Assembly: GCA_948888345.1 (NCBI GenBank)
Contig: CAQTPN010000005.1
Span: forward strand, 1 to 17,199
Length of the DNA stretch: 17,199 bases
Reading direction: 5' to 3'
Source: an uncultured bacterium
GTDB taxonomy: Bacteria; Cyanobacteriota; Vampirovibrionia; Gastranaerophilales; Gastranaerophilaceae
Each line of letters opens with the position of its first letter. The first letter of the stretch is position 1. Below, piece after piece: positions 16,628 to 17,199 of the stretch. Below the pieces are notes generated by a model. The model was not told the origin of the DNA and made no database searches. It was given only the letters and a program-made list of their open reading frames with translations. The position numbers and the translations under genes are program-made.

Positions 16628-16663
16628 TGTCGTATCTCCTTATCTTATTTATCTTTCAGGGTA

Positions 16664-16692
16664 ATTCTACCATAAAGTCCTTAAAATGTACA
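16664..16692 (-). promoter_or_regulatory. infC promoter
   Basis: On the minus strand TGTACA (16692-16687) and TAGAAT (16669-16664) are 17 bases apart, with TG one base before the -10 box, an extended -10. Transcription would start about 30 bases before the AUU codon, after the HU terminator, so infC has its own unit. Confidence 0.6.
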
Positions 16693-16716
16693 TAATAATA
16701 GACTCTTATTAGTTCA

Positions 16717-16751
16717 AAAAGACCAGAATTTCCTTTGAACCCCGGTCTTTT
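16717..16751 (-). terminator. Rho-independent terminator of the HU gene
   Basis: On the minus strand AAAAGACC pairs with GGTCTTTT, and the stem extends inward by about six more pairs if G-U pairs are allowed, with a short loop and a T-run at its 3' end. It starts 24 bp after the HU stop and separates HU from infC. Confidence 0.8.
16730..16743. repeat. 14-bp direct repeat, copy inside the HU terminator
   Basis: TTCCTTTGAACCCC, exact and in the same orientation as the copy at 17048-17061 before the HU start. Similarity runs on past a two-base mismatch into TCTTT. Confidence 0.7.
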
Positions 16752-16775
16752 CGAAAATATAATTGTTTCAAAAAA

Positions 16776-17048
16776 CTATTTAACAAGTTCTTTGAATTTT
16801 TTACCAGCTGAAAATGCAGGAACAGTTTTAGCTGCAATTTTAATTTCTTTACCTGTTTGAGGATTGCGGCCTGTTCTTGCAGCACGTTTTCTGGCTTCAA
16901 AAGTACCAAAACCAACTAAAGTAACTTTTTTACCTTTAGCAACAGTTTTTTCAACAGTGTCTAAAAGAGCAGCTATAACTTCAGTAGTTTGTTTTTGTGA
17001 TAATTTTGCTTGCGCACTAACTTCTTTTACTAATTCTTCTTTGTTCAT
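16776..17048 (-). CDS. hup: DNA-binding protein HU
   Basis: Histone-like nucleoid protein of 90 residues, exactly family length. It forms a dimer that bends DNA through two beta arms. The conserved parts are MNKEELVKEV at the start, KKVTLVGFGTFEARKR in the saddle, the arm motif RTGRNPQTGKEIKI with its tip proline P64, and VPAFSAGKKFKE at the end. The ATG is preceded by AAAGG and, better spaced, AAAGGGG. It has its own strong promoter (17081-17108) and terminator (16717-16751), so it is a single-gene unit. HU is single-copy or near so in many bacteria and is usually highly expressed. Confidence 0.95.
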   Translation of the reverse strand: MNKEELVKEVSAQAKLSQKQTTEVIAALLDTVEKTVAKGKKVTLVGFGTFEARKRAARTGRNPQTGKEIKIAAKTVPAFSAGKKFKELVK

Positions 17049-17061
17049 TCCTTTGAACCCC
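17048..17061. repeat. 14-bp direct repeat, copy at the HU ribosome-binding site
   Basis: Second copy of TTCCTTTGAACCCC. On the minus strand it reads GGGGTTCAAAGGAA, and its last base is the A of the HU start codon, so it holds the ribosome-binding region. Confidence 0.7.
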
Positions 17062-17080
17062 TTTCTTTAGTTACTCCTTT

Positions 17081-17108
17081 ATTATATCGGTTTATCCTTT
17101 ATGTGCAA
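17081..17108 (-). promoter_or_regulatory. HU promoter
   Basis: On the minus strand TTGCAC (17108-17103) and consensus TATAAT (17086-17081) are 16 bases apart. Transcription would start about 25 bases before the HU start codon. The 91 bp beyond it (17109-17199) show no gene I can support. Confidence 0.65.
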
Positions 17109-17199
17109 GGTTTTTAAACAAACTTTACATTTAAAATCCCCTATCAGCAGGGTGTTTAAAGAATGGAACGCTAAAAACCCGCTGTTTATAATGTTTTAG

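Noticed and set aside
17138..17152. CCCCTATCAGCAGGG hairpin as a terminator
   Set aside because: Only four pairs with a six-base loop; too weak without knowing the upstream gene.
17187..17192. Plus-strand TATAAT at the window end as a promoter
   Set aside because: No -35 box at the right distance and no downstream gene in the window.

Overview
The window comes from an AT-rich bacterial chromosome (roughly one third G+C by eye) with dense, short-spaced operons and clear Shine-Dalgarno sites. The IF3 and HU sequences look closest, from memory, to the cyanobacteria-related non-photosynthetic lineage (Melainabacteria/Gastranaerophilales). Together with the anaerobe-like gene content, this suggests such a gut or sediment anaerobe. 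The placement is an inference and no search was run.

Layout. Bases 2-2915 (+) hold the 3' part of a radical SAM/SPASM protein and an MsbA-type ABC exporter, probably the end of a surface-glycan or modified-peptide locus. Bases 2926-4936 hold a two-repeat integral membrane protein behind a palindrome-rich promoter, a divergent GNAT acetyltransferase that may be leaderless, and an orphan response regulator with degenerate acidic residues and no output domain.

Bases 4981-13351 (-) form one tight operon read right to left: HyfB-, HyfC-, HyfE- and HyfF-like membrane subunits, a HyfG-like large subunit, a ferredoxin-fused HyfI-like small subunit, then an MFS exporter. This is the core of a group-4 energy-converting hydrogenase, but the large subunit lacks the four cysteines that bind the Ni-Fe centre. 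The small subunit keeps all its Fe-S ligands. The complex is therefore best read as an energy-converting hydrogenase-related (Ehr) complex: an Fe-S/membrane ion-pumping machine that cannot bind a normal Ni-Fe site. An in-frame TAA near the 5' end of the large-subunit reading frame is a second anomaly.

Divergent from that operon are a TPR protein (13430-13912) and, after a 220-bp regulatory region with repeated ATTGC motifs and two promoter candidates, a GPH/SUT-type sugar transporter (14133-15497) ending in a strong hairpin. The right end (-) holds HU, its own promoter and terminator, then infC, which starts at a rare AUU codon, and a NimA-like flavin-binding protein. No tRNA, rRNA, CRISPR array or insertion sequence was seen.
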